18,160 bases of DNA from CAZVEE01 sp964625525 (lineage in GTDB: Bacteria; Pseudomonadota; Alphaproteobacteria; JAJFIK01). This document shows positions 1-8,199 of the stretch, in pieces (position 1 is the first letter of the stretch; every line of letters starts with the position of its first letter). Under the pieces are notes generated by a model that saw nothing but the letters and a program-made list of their open reading frames with translations, did not search any database and was not told the origin of the DNA. The position numbers were made by a program, and so were the translations under genes. Where the stretch lies: NCBI GenBank assembly GCA_964625525.1, contig CAZVEE010000071.1, forward strand, positions 1-18,160. Reading direction: 5' to 3'.

Positions 1-516
1 GGGGACGACACGCTCGACGGCGGGTTCGACGCGGACGAATTGCACGGCCTGGAGGGCGATGACCTGCTGATAGGCGGTGCGGGCGACGACATGCTGTTCG
101 GCGGCCTGGGCGATGACCGGCTGGAAGGCGGGGAAGGCAGCGACAGCTTTTTCGGCGGCGCCGGTTCGGATGTCTATGACGGTGGCGGGGGTGACGATAC
201 CCTGCGCGGGGAAGATGGTGATCTGCTATTCGGCGGCAGTGGCAATGACACCTTCATCTTCGGTTTGGGCGATGGGGAAGTGACCATCGGCGACTTCTTC
301 GTGAACCTGTTCCTGGAACGTGATCAGGTGCGCGGCGATACGCTGCGGCTTGAAGGTTATGCCGACTTCGGCTTCACACAGCAGGATTTTGTCGATGCGA
401 CGGAGTTCGACAATGCTTCGAATTTCCGCTTCATCTCGCCGTTCAATGAAAACGACGTGCTGGTGTTCCAGAACTCGGACTTCACCCAGGTGCTTGAAGA
501 GCTGGTGATCGTCTAG
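1..516 (+). CDS. RTX (hemolysin-type) calcium-binding protein, C-terminal part
   Basis: This is the 3' end of a gene that begins left of the window; 171 codons are visible in frame 1, ending at TAG 514-516. The first ~80 residues are glycine/aspartate nonapeptide repeats of the GGxGxDxLx type (for example GGAGDDMLFGG, GGLGDDRLEGG, GGAGSDVYDGG, GGSGNDTFIFG). In RTX proteins these bind Ca2+ and fold into a parallel beta-roll after export. The repeats are followed by a ~90-residue repeat-free tail rich in Phe, Asp and hydrophobics, ending in LEELVIV. That is where type I secretion signals sit in this family, so export by an ABC/MFP/TolC-type system is likely, although no exporter genes are visible. 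The N-terminal effector or adhesin part is outside the window, so the activity is unknown. The gene converges on a glycosyltransferase gene on the other strand. Confidence 0.9.
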   Translation, partial: GDDTLDGGFDADELHGLEGDDLLIGGAGDDMLFGGLGDDRLEGGEGSDSFFGGAGSDVYDGGGGDDTLRGEDGDLLFGGSGNDTFIFGLGDGEVTIGDFFVNLFLERDQVRGDTLRLEGYADFGFTQQDFVDATEFDNASNFRFISPFNENDVLVFQNSDFTQVLEELVIV

Positions 517-618
517 AGCCGTTTCAATGAAAACCAGATCATTGAAACGGCTCTCGGTCTTTGGTTTGGCGCGCTTTCCGGGCGGAAAACCGCACACACT
601 TTTCCTGAAAGCGCTCTA
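514..618 (-). repeat. Dispersed intergenic repeat, copy A (105 bp)
   Basis: Read on the minus strand, this begins TAGAGCGCTTTCAGG, continues through GGTTTTCCGCCCGG and GCGCGCCAAACCAA, and ends in a hairpin closing with GGCTCTA. Nearly the same sequence occurs in the opposite orientation at 17147-17266, and its first 40 bp recur at 9161-9200. Both outer ends read TAGAGC inward, giving short terminal inverted repeats. The element fills the whole gap between two convergent genes and contributes bases to both stop codons (TAG at 514-516 on plus, TAG at 618-616 on minus). It resembles the intergenic mosaic elements known from alphaproteobacteria, but I cannot assign it to a named family. Confidence 0.85.
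515..554. terminator. Perfect 16-bp hairpin between convergent genes
   Basis: Arms AGAGCCGTTTCAATGA (515-530) and TCATTGAAACGGCTCT (539-554) pair perfectly around an 8-nt loop. The hairpin begins within the RTX stop codon. It lacks a clear U-tract, but its position between converging genes suggests it can act as a bidirectional terminator or an mRNA 3'-end stabiliser. It is also the distal end of repeat copy A. Confidence 0.5.
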
Positions 619-2406
619 AGCCACCTGATCGGGCACGGAGAAACTCTCCGGCTCCAGACCATCGCGGCCGCGCTGTGCCATGACGCGCAGGGCGGCCTCG
701 AAATTCCGGGCAAAGCGCACGCCGTCCAACAGACCCGTGCGCTTGACCGCCTTGGTACGCGCTGTTTTCAGGGCTGACCGAGCTTTCTTATCCTGGGCCA
801 GCTCAAGCACGCGCGCTTCATACGCCTCCAGACTATCCATCACGCAACTTTCAAGACCTGCCCTGACCAGCATGCTTGCCGCGATGCGCGAGACCAGTGT
901 CTCCCCGCGGATGGTCACCGCCGGCACCCGCGCCGCCAGCGCATCCAACATGGTCGTGTGGGCATTGCAGGGGAAGCTGTCAAGGAACAGATCCGCATGC
1001 GCCAGGCGCGCCAGATGGTCCTCGGGCGTTACGGATGGAGCGAAAATTGCCCTCGCCTCGTCCACCCCACGCTTGGTCAATTCGTGGCGCAGATTATCCG
1101 TCGCCACTGGATTATGATCCCAAAACCAAAGCACCGCGTCCGGTATAGCCTTCACGATACGCACCCAACAATCGAGCATGGAGGGGCGGATCTTTGCCGG
1201 CTGATGGAATACGCTCAGTACCAGGCCCTTTTGGGGGAGTCCGGCCGAGGCACGTGTGGAGAACGTCTTTGACGGCTCACGCGCCCCGTCATGGGGAAAA
1301 AAGGTCCCTGGCAGGCGGATGATTGCCTCACTGAACGCCGCACCATCCGTGGCTGGCACAGTCTGGTCATCGGCGATAAAGTAATCCATCTGCGGACTGC
1401 CGGAGGTCACATTACAGCCGAGCCAAGCGGCCTGAACCGGCGCCACACGGGCCGCCGCCGGGCCCGGGCGGCCTTTATTCGCGTAGCCATCCACATCGAT
1501 GAGAATATCCAGGTTCGCCGCACGCAGACGCTGCACCGCCTCGGCATCCGTGGCGCGGGATAGGTCTTCGACATCCGCAAACAAGGACAAAAGGTCATCC
1601 GTAAACGCATCACGGGGTTCCGTCGCATACGGAAAAGCGAGGAATGTGAAGTCGTCCCGGTTGTGATGCTCCAACATCTGACGCGCCAGAAAGCCAGTGG
1701 CGTGAGAACGCAGCGTGTTGGAGAAGAAACCAACGCGAATCGGCCCCTCCCGCTTGCCTTCGGGCGCCTGCCACGCCGGAAGGCCCGCCACCCGCCGAGC
1801 CGTCAGCGCGCCATAGGCCGTCGCAGTGCGGCGCAGATCCTCGGCCTCTTGAAGAAAGAACATCAATGCGTAGGGATTAAGCGGCGCGCCCTTGGCCAGA
1901 AGCCGGCGCACCATGGCAAGCACCGGCGGCAAACCATCCCAGGACGCGGCTTTCAGTTTCAAATGCAGGGCAAGCTGCACGCCCTCCAGATGCTCCGGGT
2001 CCAGGGCAACCGCGCGCTCAATAGCCTGGGTCGCGTCTTTCAGGCGCCCCGTCGCATCGAGCAGCGCAGCGAAATACACCCACAAGCCAGGCTGGTCCAT
2101 GTCGTCGCGCAAGGCGGTGCGATAGGTCTCCAACGCCTCGTCCACCCGCCCCTGCCCGGTCAGTGCCTGCGCCAGGCCCACGACACAACCGCCAAAGTCG
2201 GGCCGCAGGGCCAGCATGGCACGAGCATGATCCTCCGCATCGCGATAGTTCCCGGCCGCGCGCGCCATGTTGTACAGGCTCGCCCGCACATCGAAATGGG
2301 GCGCATCGTCCCGCGCCAGCAGCGCCTCACACAGGCGCCGCGCCTCGGCCACATCGCCGCGTGCCTGGGCGGCGGCGGCCTCTTTCTGGAGTTCAGCAGT
2401 TGCCAT
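616..2406 (-). CDS. TPR-containing SPINDLY-type O-GlcNAc transferase (GT41)
   Basis: 596-aa protein. Residues ~1-200 are helical and TPR-like (clear units near 43-70, 75-102 and 108-138). From ~222 it follows the GT41 (OGT/SPINDLY) catalytic fold: RVGFFSN with a nearby His at ~235 matching the family's conserved active-site His, DVDGYANKG near 305, APVQAAWLG near 322, FHQPAKIRP near 400 with a conserved Lys at ~405, and LDSFPCNAHTTMLDAL near 475-490 where the nucleotide-sugar donor binds. The family transfers a sugar, usually GlcNAc, from a UDP-sugar to Ser/Thr of proteins; the bacterial target here is unknown. The start at 2406 is chosen because GGAGGT lies 8 nt upstream; an ATG 20 codons earlier has no such site. 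It lies 81 bp downstream of lldD on the same strand and converges on the RTX gene. Confidence 0.9.
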   Translation of the reverse strand: MATAELQKEAAAAQARGDVAEARRLCEALLARDDAPHFDVRASLYNMARAAGNYRDAEDHARAMLALRPDFGGCVVGLAQALTGQGRVDEALETYRTALRDDMDQPGLWVYFAALLDATGRLKDATQAIERAVALDPEHLEGVQLALHLKLKAASWDGLPPVLAMVRRLLAKGAPLNPYALMFFLQEAEDLRRTATAYGALTARRVAGLPAWQAPEGKREGPIRVGFFSNTLRSHATGFLARQMLEHHNRDDFTFLAFPYATEPRDAFTDDLLSLFADVEDLSRATDAEAVQRLRAANLDILIDVDGYANKGRPGPAAARVAPVQAAWLGCNVTSGSPQMDYFIADDQTVPATDGAAFSEAIIRLPGTFFPHDGAREPSKTFSTRASAGLPQKGLVLSVFHQPAKIRPSMLDCWVRIVKAIPDAVLWFWDHNPVATDNLRHELTKRGVDEARAIFAPSVTPEDHLARLAHADLFLDSFPCNAHTTMLDALAARVPAVTIRGETLVSRIAASMLVRAGLESCVMDSLEAYEARVLELAQDKKARSALKTARTKAVKRTGLLDGVRFARNFEAALRVMAQRGRDGLEPESFSVPDQVA

Positions 2407-2487
2407 CACGGCGCACCTCCGCAGAGAATCACCGCGCCAGGATGGCAAAAGCGCCGCAAAAGGCAAAGGGGCGCGATAGACCCGCTC

Positions 2488-3636
2488 TTACGGCCGGCGC
2501 GCCAGCAGCTGTGGTCCCGCATCGGAAATGCGCGTGACACCGGTCAGCGCCATGGCCGCGCGCAACTCTGCCTCCAGAATACGCAACACATGAGCGACGC
2601 CGGCCTCGCCGGCCGCCGCGAGGGCATAGGCCCAGGCCCGGCCAATGAGCACCCCGTTGGCGCCCAGCGCCAACATGCGCAACACGTCAAGGCCGGAGCG
2701 CACGCCCCCATCCACCAACACGGTCAGATCCTCCCCCACCGCCTCGGCGATGGCTGGCAAGGCCGCGGCAGTGGACAGCGCCCCGTCCAACTGCCGACCG
2801 CCGTGATTCGACACCACAATGCCATCGACCTGGAGCGCGGCTGCCTGGCGGGCATCATCCGGGTCGAGAATACCCTTGATGACGAGGGGGCCGTTCCACT
2901 CGCTGCGAATGAAATCAAGATCGGCCCAGGTGATGGACGGGTCGAAATTGCCGCCCATCCAGGCCATGAAATCGTCAAGGCCGGTATTGCCTTTCAGCAC
3001 CGGCGCCACATTGCCCAAATGATGCGGGCGGCCCAACAGGCCCACATCCCACGCCCATCCAGGCCGGACCACCGCCTGAAAGAACCGCCGTAAATCGCCC
3101 AAAAGGCCCGACGCGCCAGCAAGCCCCGAATGGAAATCGCGATAGCGCGTGCCCGGCACCGGCATGTCCACGGTGAAGACAAGCACTGCGCATTCGGCCT
3201 TGCGCGCTTCGGCCAGCAGGTCTTTCATAAAGGCCCGGTCCCGGATCATATAAAGCTGGAACCAGAACGGCGCCTGGGAGGCCGCCGCCACTTCCGCCAG
3301 TGGACAGACACCCACCGTGGACAGACAAAAGGGCACACCCGCCGCGTTGGCCGCCCGCACGGCTTGTACTTCGCCCCGTCGCGCGTTCATCCCCGCCAGG
3401 CCAACCGGCCCCAGCACCACGGGCAGGCTTTGCGCCTGGCCGAACAGGGTTGTCAAAGTACTGATGGCTGATACATCCCGCAGCACCCGTTGACGCAGGG
3501 AAATGTCCGCCAGATCCTGCCGGTTCCAGGCCAGAGTGCGTTCGTTGTAAGAGCCGCCGTCCATATAGTCGAACAGAAACCGGGGCAGGCGTGCCTGCGC
3601 CAGCGCGCGATAATCAGCAATGGAAGCGGCGGTCAT
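2488..3636 (-). CDS. lldD: L-lactate dehydrogenase (FMN-dependent, LldD type)
   Basis: ~382-aa FMN-dependent alpha-hydroxy-acid dehydrogenase. It oxidises L-lactate to pyruvate at the inner membrane and passes electrons to the quinone pool (known for LldD). The N-terminus has the family start (IADYRALAQARLPRFLFDYM and DGGSYNE). The active-site signature SNHGGRQLDG with its catalytic His lies near residue 278, followed by the FMN phosphate-binding segments VDGGVRSGLDV and GANGVLIGRA. Internal stretches such as GRPHHLGNV, NFDPSITWADL and PLVIKGILDPDDAR are very like the E. coli enzyme, and the length fits (~380-396 aa). The open frame continues ~155 codons upstream, but that part is antisense-frame noise inside the next gene; family alignment puts the start at MTAASIADY with GAGG 8 nt ahead. 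It lies 59 bp downstream of the CoA-transferase gene, so co-transcription is likely. Confidence 0.94.
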   Translation of the reverse strand: MTAASIADYRALAQARLPRFLFDYMDGGSYNERTLAWNRQDLADISLRQRVLRDVSAISTLTTLFGQAQSLPVVLGPVGLAGMNARRGEVQAVRAANAAGVPFCLSTVGVCPLAEVAAASQAPFWFQLYMIRDRAFMKDLLAEARKAECAVLVFTVDMPVPGTRYRDFHSGLAGASGLLGDLRRFFQAVVRPGWAWDVGLLGRPHHLGNVAPVLKGNTGLDDFMAWMGGNFDPSITWADLDFIRSEWNGPLVIKGILDPDDARQAAALQVDGIVVSNHGGRQLDGALSTAAALPAIAEAVGEDLTVLVDGGVRSGLDVLRMLALGANGVLIGRAWAYALAAAGEAGVAHVLRILEAELRAAMALTGVTRISDAGPQLLARRP

Positions 3637-3695
3637 GATCTGAGCCTCGTCGGATGATGTCGATGGCCGCCAGTGTGGCAGATCCCGTGCACCGC

Positions 3696-5918
3696 TTAAA
3701 GCCGCCCCGTGCGCGCCAATTGCGCCACGACAAGCGCCCGCATCACCGTCTCCTGGAACGATGCAGGGGCGGTGAGCCCCATACGCTCCAGATAGGGTTG
3801 CGCGCTCTGCGGCGGGCTCCAATGGGTAAGCGCCCCCCAACCCAGACGCAGCATGCCCCCAAGAGACGCCACGTCCTCTTTCAGCGGCCGCAACGCCGCA
3901 CTGAGCGCCAATTCCTCCGCCGTCAGATCCGTGCCGAATGGAAACGCCGGCAGATGCCCTTTGGCCTGAAATGGTTTCAAGACCGCGGCCAGGCGTTCCG
4001 GTGTGTTGCCGCGATGGGCGTCCGGGATCTGGTAGGACGCCTCGATCTTGCCCGCCTGTTTGGCCTGTGTCAGGAGGGTCTCTTGAAACCGGGAGTCGCA
4101 AATCGCCAGCAGGCGGACAACCACCTCGCGGTCGGTCCGGGCGCGCAGATCCGCGATGCCATACTCCGTCACCACCATATCGCGCAGGTGACGCGGCACG
4201 GTAACATGACCATAGGACCAGGGCATGGTCGTTGTGACACGCCCACCACTCGTGCGTGTCGCCCGCAAGGCAATGATCGAGCGCGCATCTTCCAGCTCAT
4301 GGGCCATGGCGACGAAGTTATATTGTCCGCCGACCCCACTCACTACACGGCCATCTTCAAGCCCGTCGGATACGATGGCGCCAAGGCCCGTCACCATCAT
4401 GGCCGTATTGATGAAGCGGGCATGACGGCGCTGGAGGCGACGCAACCCTTCGTCCCCGAACAGATCATTGATTTTGGTTACGCTGGTCATATTGAACCGG
4501 GCACAGTCCCGGGCGCTCATGGCCCGCAAGCGCTCGTAAAAGGCGCGCGTGCCCATGTAAAAGGCTCCTTCCAGAACGCGCCCGCCGCCCAAGCGCCGCC
4601 CCAGGCACGGCCCGCACAGGCGCGCCCGTATCTGTGGATCCGACAGATCAGCCGGGCCCAGATCATCGGCTCCTTGAATGAGGCGTCCGGCTTCCAGGCG
4701 CACCGTCTCGTCAACGCATCCCATTTGGTGCAGAAATGCCAGGTCATCCTCGGTGATCCGCACCGCGATGATCCCCCGATCGATCAACACCTCCAAGGTG
4801 TCGTCCGACACATCCCGGCCGATAACACCGTCATTCAGCGCCCGTTGCAGGCCCCCATGGTCATAGACCTCGCGGCTTAGAATCCCGGCGTCGAGCAAAT
4901 GTAAGAAGCCATCGAAGACCATCTCGCTGCTGCCATAAAGCCCCGCCTCGAACGCCTCAAGGCCGCCATTGCGATGCGCCGGGACCATGTTGGAAAAGGC
5001 CCCCTCCAGGGCGGAGATGATCTCGCGAAACCCCTCATTCTTCTGATGGCGGAGGATCAACGCCTGCGACACCGCATCGCCCAGCGAACCGAAGCCGATT
5101 TGCAAGGTGCCCGCATCGCGCACCAGTGCCGCACAATGGAGGCCGATGGCGTAATCCCGCAAGGAAACCGATTCTGAAACCGGCCCGAACAGCGGATAGG
5201 GCTCGGGCTCAATCACGCCATCGAACCAGGCGCCGGGCACTGCCGCGTCATTGGCCAAGAACGGCAACCGGTCATTGATCTCACCCAGAACCGCCACTTT
5301 GCGCCCCCGTGCCGCCTGGGCGCGCATGGCCGGGATCACGTCAAGCGACAGGTCCGGATTGGCCGACAGGCTCACCCGCTCCAGCCCCACACGCGGGCTT
5401 GGCCGGATCATTTGTGCCAGGACGTTCACACCAGCGGCCAATACGTCCCGGGCGCCATGGGTATAGTTGGTGCTGATGTAATTCTGCTGCGCGTCCGTGT
5501 TAGACAGAAGTGATCCTGGGGCCAGGAAAAACTCCTGCACGGTCACATTGTCCGGCAGGCACCCCGCGCGCCGGTCCCGTGCATAGTGCAGATGCGGATA
5601 ATTTGCGCCGATCAGCCGATCCAAAATTGGATTCAAAAGACGGGCTTCCAAGTCACTGCCGGGCTGGGGGCGCTCCAGGGTCAGGGCCGTAAAGATCGTC
5701 AGAGAGAGCGACCGGTCCGCGGCAGCGAGATCATAAAACGCATTGGTCAGGTGGTTCGCCTTGCCCACTCCCAACGGCAAGCCCAGAACAATCTCCTTGC
5801 CCACATGGTCGATTACGGCTTGCGCACACGCCAGTGCACTGTCATAGCGCACTGGCTCGCCAGCGCTCTGCCCCTCCCCCATGCGCTCCTCGGTGCCGTT
5901 CGTGGTCTGACCCACCAT
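3696..5918 (-). CDS. Acetyl-CoA hydrolase/CoA-transferase family protein (long form)
   Basis: 740-aa protein of the acetyl-CoA hydrolase/transferase family (COG0427-like, class I CoA-transferase fold). The N-terminal domain carries LGLPLGVGKANHL (~45-57). The segment LYGSSEMVFDG (~328-337) holds a Glu at ~332 in the place where related CoA-transferases have their catalytic Glu (assignment by motif, not alignment). The C-terminal domain has the typical GVGGQYNFVAMAHEL (~528-541) and VVTEYGIADLRARTDRE (~582-598). It is longer than the ~430-500-aa members, with an insertion of ~100 residues between these motifs, as in the long proteobacterial variants. The substrate is unknown; acetate, succinate or propionate exchange is plausible. 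The start at 5918 is supported by GGGAGG 7 nt upstream. Next to lldD it suggests a lactate/short-chain-acid utilisation unit. Confidence 0.85.
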   Translation of the reverse strand: MVGQTTNGTEERMGEGQSAGEPVRYDSALACAQAVIDHVGKEIVLGLPLGVGKANHLTNAFYDLAAADRSLSLTIFTALTLERPQPGSDLEARLLNPILDRLIGANYPHLHYARDRRAGCLPDNVTVQEFFLAPGSLLSNTDAQQNYISTNYTHGARDVLAAGVNVLAQMIRPSPRVGLERVSLSANPDLSLDVIPAMRAQAARGRKVAVLGEINDRLPFLANDAAVPGAWFDGVIEPEPYPLFGPVSESVSLRDYAIGLHCAALVRDAGTLQIGFGSLGDAVSQALILRHQKNEGFREIISALEGAFSNMVPAHRNGGLEAFEAGLYGSSEMVFDGFLHLLDAGILSREVYDHGGLQRALNDGVIGRDVSDDTLEVLIDRGIIAVRITEDDLAFLHQMGCVDETVRLEAGRLIQGADDLGPADLSDPQIRARLCGPCLGRRLGGGRVLEGAFYMGTRAFYERLRAMSARDCARFNMTSVTKINDLFGDEGLRRLQRRHARFINTAMMVTGLGAIVSDGLEDGRVVSGVGGQYNFVAMAHELEDARSIIALRATRTSGGRVTTTMPWSYGHVTVPRHLRDMVVTEYGIADLRARTDREVVVRLLAICDSRFQETLLTQAKQAGKIEASYQIPDAHRGNTPERLAAVLKPFQAKGHLPAFPFGTDLTAEELALSAALRPLKEDVASLGGMLRLGWGALTHWSPPQSAQPYLERMGLTAPASFQETVMRALVVAQLARTGRL

Positions 5919-6044
5919 CACCCTGCCTCCCGCACGCCCCTTTGGGGGATCATGATGACCTCGGCGCAGTGGCTCGTCCAGCGGGGACAGGTGGATCGTG
6001 AACGCAAATCCGTTGTGACGCACACAGAGGACCGCGGGATAGGT

Positions 6045-6866
6045 CTAAAGGTTCGGCCACCACATGAACGCAATTGCACCGGCGATACCGACCCCCATAA
6101 TGGCCGTCAGCACCACAATCACCGGCGCGACCGCCCAAGGCACCCAGGCTTGTTCGCTGCGCAGGCCAGCCAGATACAATTCCAGCCCCGCAAGCGGTAT
6201 GAGATAGCAGGCGAACACCAAGAAGATATCCGCCGGGCCGGACAGGGTACCGTTCATGCCCACGGGGCCCTGGTTCAGGATCGCCCAGGCCATAATGCTG
6301 ACCCGCAGAAACCAGACGCCATTGGCCACCATGAACGTGCGCAGGGCCCATCGGCTGTGGGTCTCAAAGTCCCGCGCGATCGCGAACCGCCACGCCATGC
6401 CGGCAAAGACCAGGATCAACACACCGTTGAGTGTCACAGCGATGCCGGAGATGAGCGAAAGCTGTGTGCCCCGGCCCCAGGTCAGCCAAAACCCACCCAC
6501 CGCCAAAACAACGGCGATCGTCAGGAAGAGCCGGCCGTTCCAGCGATGCACTGCTGGCAAGGCCGTGCGGATGCCAGGCACGAGCTGCACCAGCCCCCCA
6601 ATGGTCATCACCGCGGCCAGCAGGACATGAGTGATGAACATCACATTGCCGGTGACATCCTCGGCGATGTAGCCGTCAATCAGGGCCTTGTCATTCCACG
6701 CGGGAAAATCACCCCGCAGCGTGCGCGACCCATAAAAGGCGAGAATGAAATAGGCAAAGGCCATCAGACCGATGACTGCCGTTGCAAACCACAGCCCCCC
6801 GGTGGCGCGGAGCACGCGATGCCCGGTTGTCTGGGGACGGGTGGGGGCGGAAGACTGTATGGCCAT
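6045..6866 (-). CDS. DUF2306-type seven-helix membrane protein
   Basis: 273-aa integral membrane protein with about seven hydrophobic helices (roughly 25-45, 75-97, 112-130, 137-160, 178-197, 213-233 and 244-266). It carries the hallmarks I associate with DUF2306 proteins: a His in the second helix (FITHVLLA, ~H80), LVPGIR followed by HRWNGRLFL (~107-115), and THSRWALR (~169-176). The conserved intramembrane His residues could bind haem or a metal, but the function is not known. AGAGGG lies 6 nt upstream of the ATG at 6866. The gene is transcribed away from a membrane-anchored AraC-type regulator, suggesting that regulator controls it. It lies 126 bp upstream of the CoA-transferase gene, which may have its own promoter there. 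Confidence 0.8.
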   Translation of the reverse strand: MAIQSSAPTRPQTTGHRVLRATGGLWFATAVIGLMAFAYFILAFYGSRTLRGDFPAWNDKALIDGYIAEDVTGNVMFITHVLLAAVMTIGGLVQLVPGIRTALPAVHRWNGRLFLTIAVVLAVGGFWLTWGRGTQLSLISGIAVTLNGVLILVFAGMAWRFAIARDFETHSRWALRTFMVANGVWFLRVSIMAWAILNQGPVGMNGTLSGPADIFLVFACYLIPLAGLELYLAGLRSEQAWVPWAVAPVIVVLTAIMGVGIAGAIAFMWWPNL

Positions 6867-6943
6867 GGAATTCCCTCTGTCTCATTGCGGACGGCGCGAA
6901 GGCGCCTGCGCAGACGATGGGTAAACCGGGCCAGAGGCGTCTC

Positions 6944-6961
6944 GCCGATTTGGGAATCGGC
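6944..6961. promoter_or_regulatory. Inverted repeat in the DUF2306/AraC divergent region
   Basis: GCCGATT and AATCGGC (7-bp perfect arms, 4-nt spacer) lie in the 193-bp region between the divergent DUF2306 and AraC-type genes. A second dyad, TCCCTG-N8-CAGGGA, lies at 7009-7028. Either could be an operator for the AraC-type protein. This is only positional evidence. Confidence 0.3.
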
Positions 6962-7059
6962 CAAAAAGTCGGTGTTTTTTGAGCGATACTGATCTTGATC
7001 GCGCCCGCTCCCTGGTGCACTTCAGGGATTTTGGGCATGGCGAGAGGAGACAGACCACG

Positions 7060-8118
7060 ATGCAGTCACTGGGCCCTATCACCCTGCCCATCTCTCGTGC
7101 GGACGCTCTTATTGAGCGTGTGCGCCGCGTCGAGCCGGGCAGGCCAATGGCCCCGCTCACGCTCTACTGGCTGCTGTTCGCCGGCAGCATCACCTGCTTT
7201 TGCGTGCACAGCGTGTGGGGTGCCTGGCTTGGGCCCGTGGATGCGGTTCTTGCCATCGCCGGATCCACCACTTGCGGATTTGCATGGCTCCTGGCGCGCG
7301 CTGTGTTCCGGGGGCCCGACCACTCGGCCGGCTGGCCCCGTGGGCTGGTCGGTATCATGGTCCTCAGCGCGGCGATTATCGTGATCGGCGGCACGCCAGT
7401 GGACGGCAGCGCCCCGCCCTTGTTTGCCCGCATAGCGCGCACAGTGCACATGCTCCTCAGCTCAACCGTGCTCATTCTGACCTTCATTGAGCCGCTAGAG
7501 AACCTGCACCGCCCTATGCCGGATCGGGAGTACCGCTTTCGACTGGCCACCGCGGGTGGTTATGCGGCCATTTTCGCCTTCGCCGTGCTTTGGATCCGAG
7601 GAGCGGATGACACCACCCTCTCCGCGGACTGGGCCACGCGGTTGAAAGTCGCCAGTGCCCTGATTGCGCTGGGCTGTGCTCGCTGGGCGGTCACTTTTCG
7701 CGCAGCCCACCCGCTTGAGCCGGTAGCCTCAGCCGCGAAACGCCGCCCCAAGTCCGCGCCCACGGTGGATTCCGCGCTGAGCGCCCAAATTCTGACGGTC
7801 GCAGCCCGCCCCGAGGTTTTCACCCAGCCCGACATTAAAGTCGCAGACTTCGCGCACCTGCTAGGTCAGCCGGACTACAAAGTCACCCAGTGCATCACTG
7901 GGGATCTGGGCTTTCGCAACTTCAACCGGCTGATCAACCAGTTTCGCATCGACGAAGCCAAGAAACGCCTGGCTGATCCCGCCTGGGATGACCGGTCCAT
8001 CCTGACCATCGCCATCGAAAGCGGCTTCGGGTCCATTGGGCCCTTCAACCGCGCCTTCAAAGAACGCGTCGGCATGCCGCCCAGTCGCTATCGCGCCCTG
8101 TCCCGGAAACCGGAATAG
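7060..8118 (+). CDS. AraC-family regulator with membrane-embedded N-terminal domain
   Basis: 352-aa protein. Residues ~30-215 contain five or six hydrophobic helices (around 33-55, 62-82, 95-113, 128-145, 165-180 and 195-213). A charged linker (~220-240) leads to a C-terminal AraC DNA-binding domain. The first helix-turn-helix is near 258-290 (KVADFAHLLGQPDYKVTQCI) and the second near 313-345, ending in the family signature GFGSIGPFNRAF and GMPPSRYR. The design suggests a one-component regulator that senses something in or across the inner membrane; the ligand is unknown. The ATG at 7060 has GAGGAG 10 nt ahead. A TTG at 6979 in the same frame would add 27 residues but has no clear ribosome site. 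It is divergent from the DUF2306 gene, its likely target. Confidence 0.88.
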   Translation: MQSLGPITLPISRADALIERVRRVEPGRPMAPLTLYWLLFAGSITCFCVHSVWGAWLGPVDAVLAIAGSTTCGFAWLLARAVFRGPDHSAGWPRGLVGIMVLSAAIIVIGGTPVDGSAPPLFARIARTVHMLLSSTVLILTFIEPLENLHRPMPDREYRFRLATAGGYAAIFAFAVLWIRGADDTTLSADWATRLKVASALIALGCARWAVTFRAAHPLEPVASAAKRRPKSAPTVDSALSAQILTVAARPEVFTQPDIKVADFAHLLGQPDYKVTQCITGDLGFRNFNRLINQFRIDEAKKRLADPAWDDRSILTIAIESGFGSIGPFNRAFKERVGMPPSRYRALSRKPE

Positions 8119-8199
8119 CTCTCCCTCCTGGTCTGAGACCTCATCCCGCAAGAGCCCCTGGCTCAGTTGCGCCCGGCGGTTACACCACCATCCACGTCG

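Noticed and set aside
1663..3093. A 476-codon open frame on the plus strand
   Set aside because: It is antisense to the GT41 and lldD genes, whose motifs are unmistakable. Its protein is Arg/His/Gln-rich without domains, as expected for the complement of high-GC coding DNA.
3637..4101. A 155-codon 5' extension of lldD
   Set aside because: It overlaps the CoA-transferase coding region in another frame and lacks family similarity. The LldD N-terminus clearly starts at 3636.
3654..4880. A 408-codon open frame on the plus strand
   Set aside because: It lies antisense within the CoA-transferase gene and has no recognisable domain.
5586..6992. A 468-codon open frame on the plus strand
   Set aside because: It is antisense to the CoA-transferase and DUF2306 genes, with a low-complexity basic/His/Gln-rich translation and no motifs.
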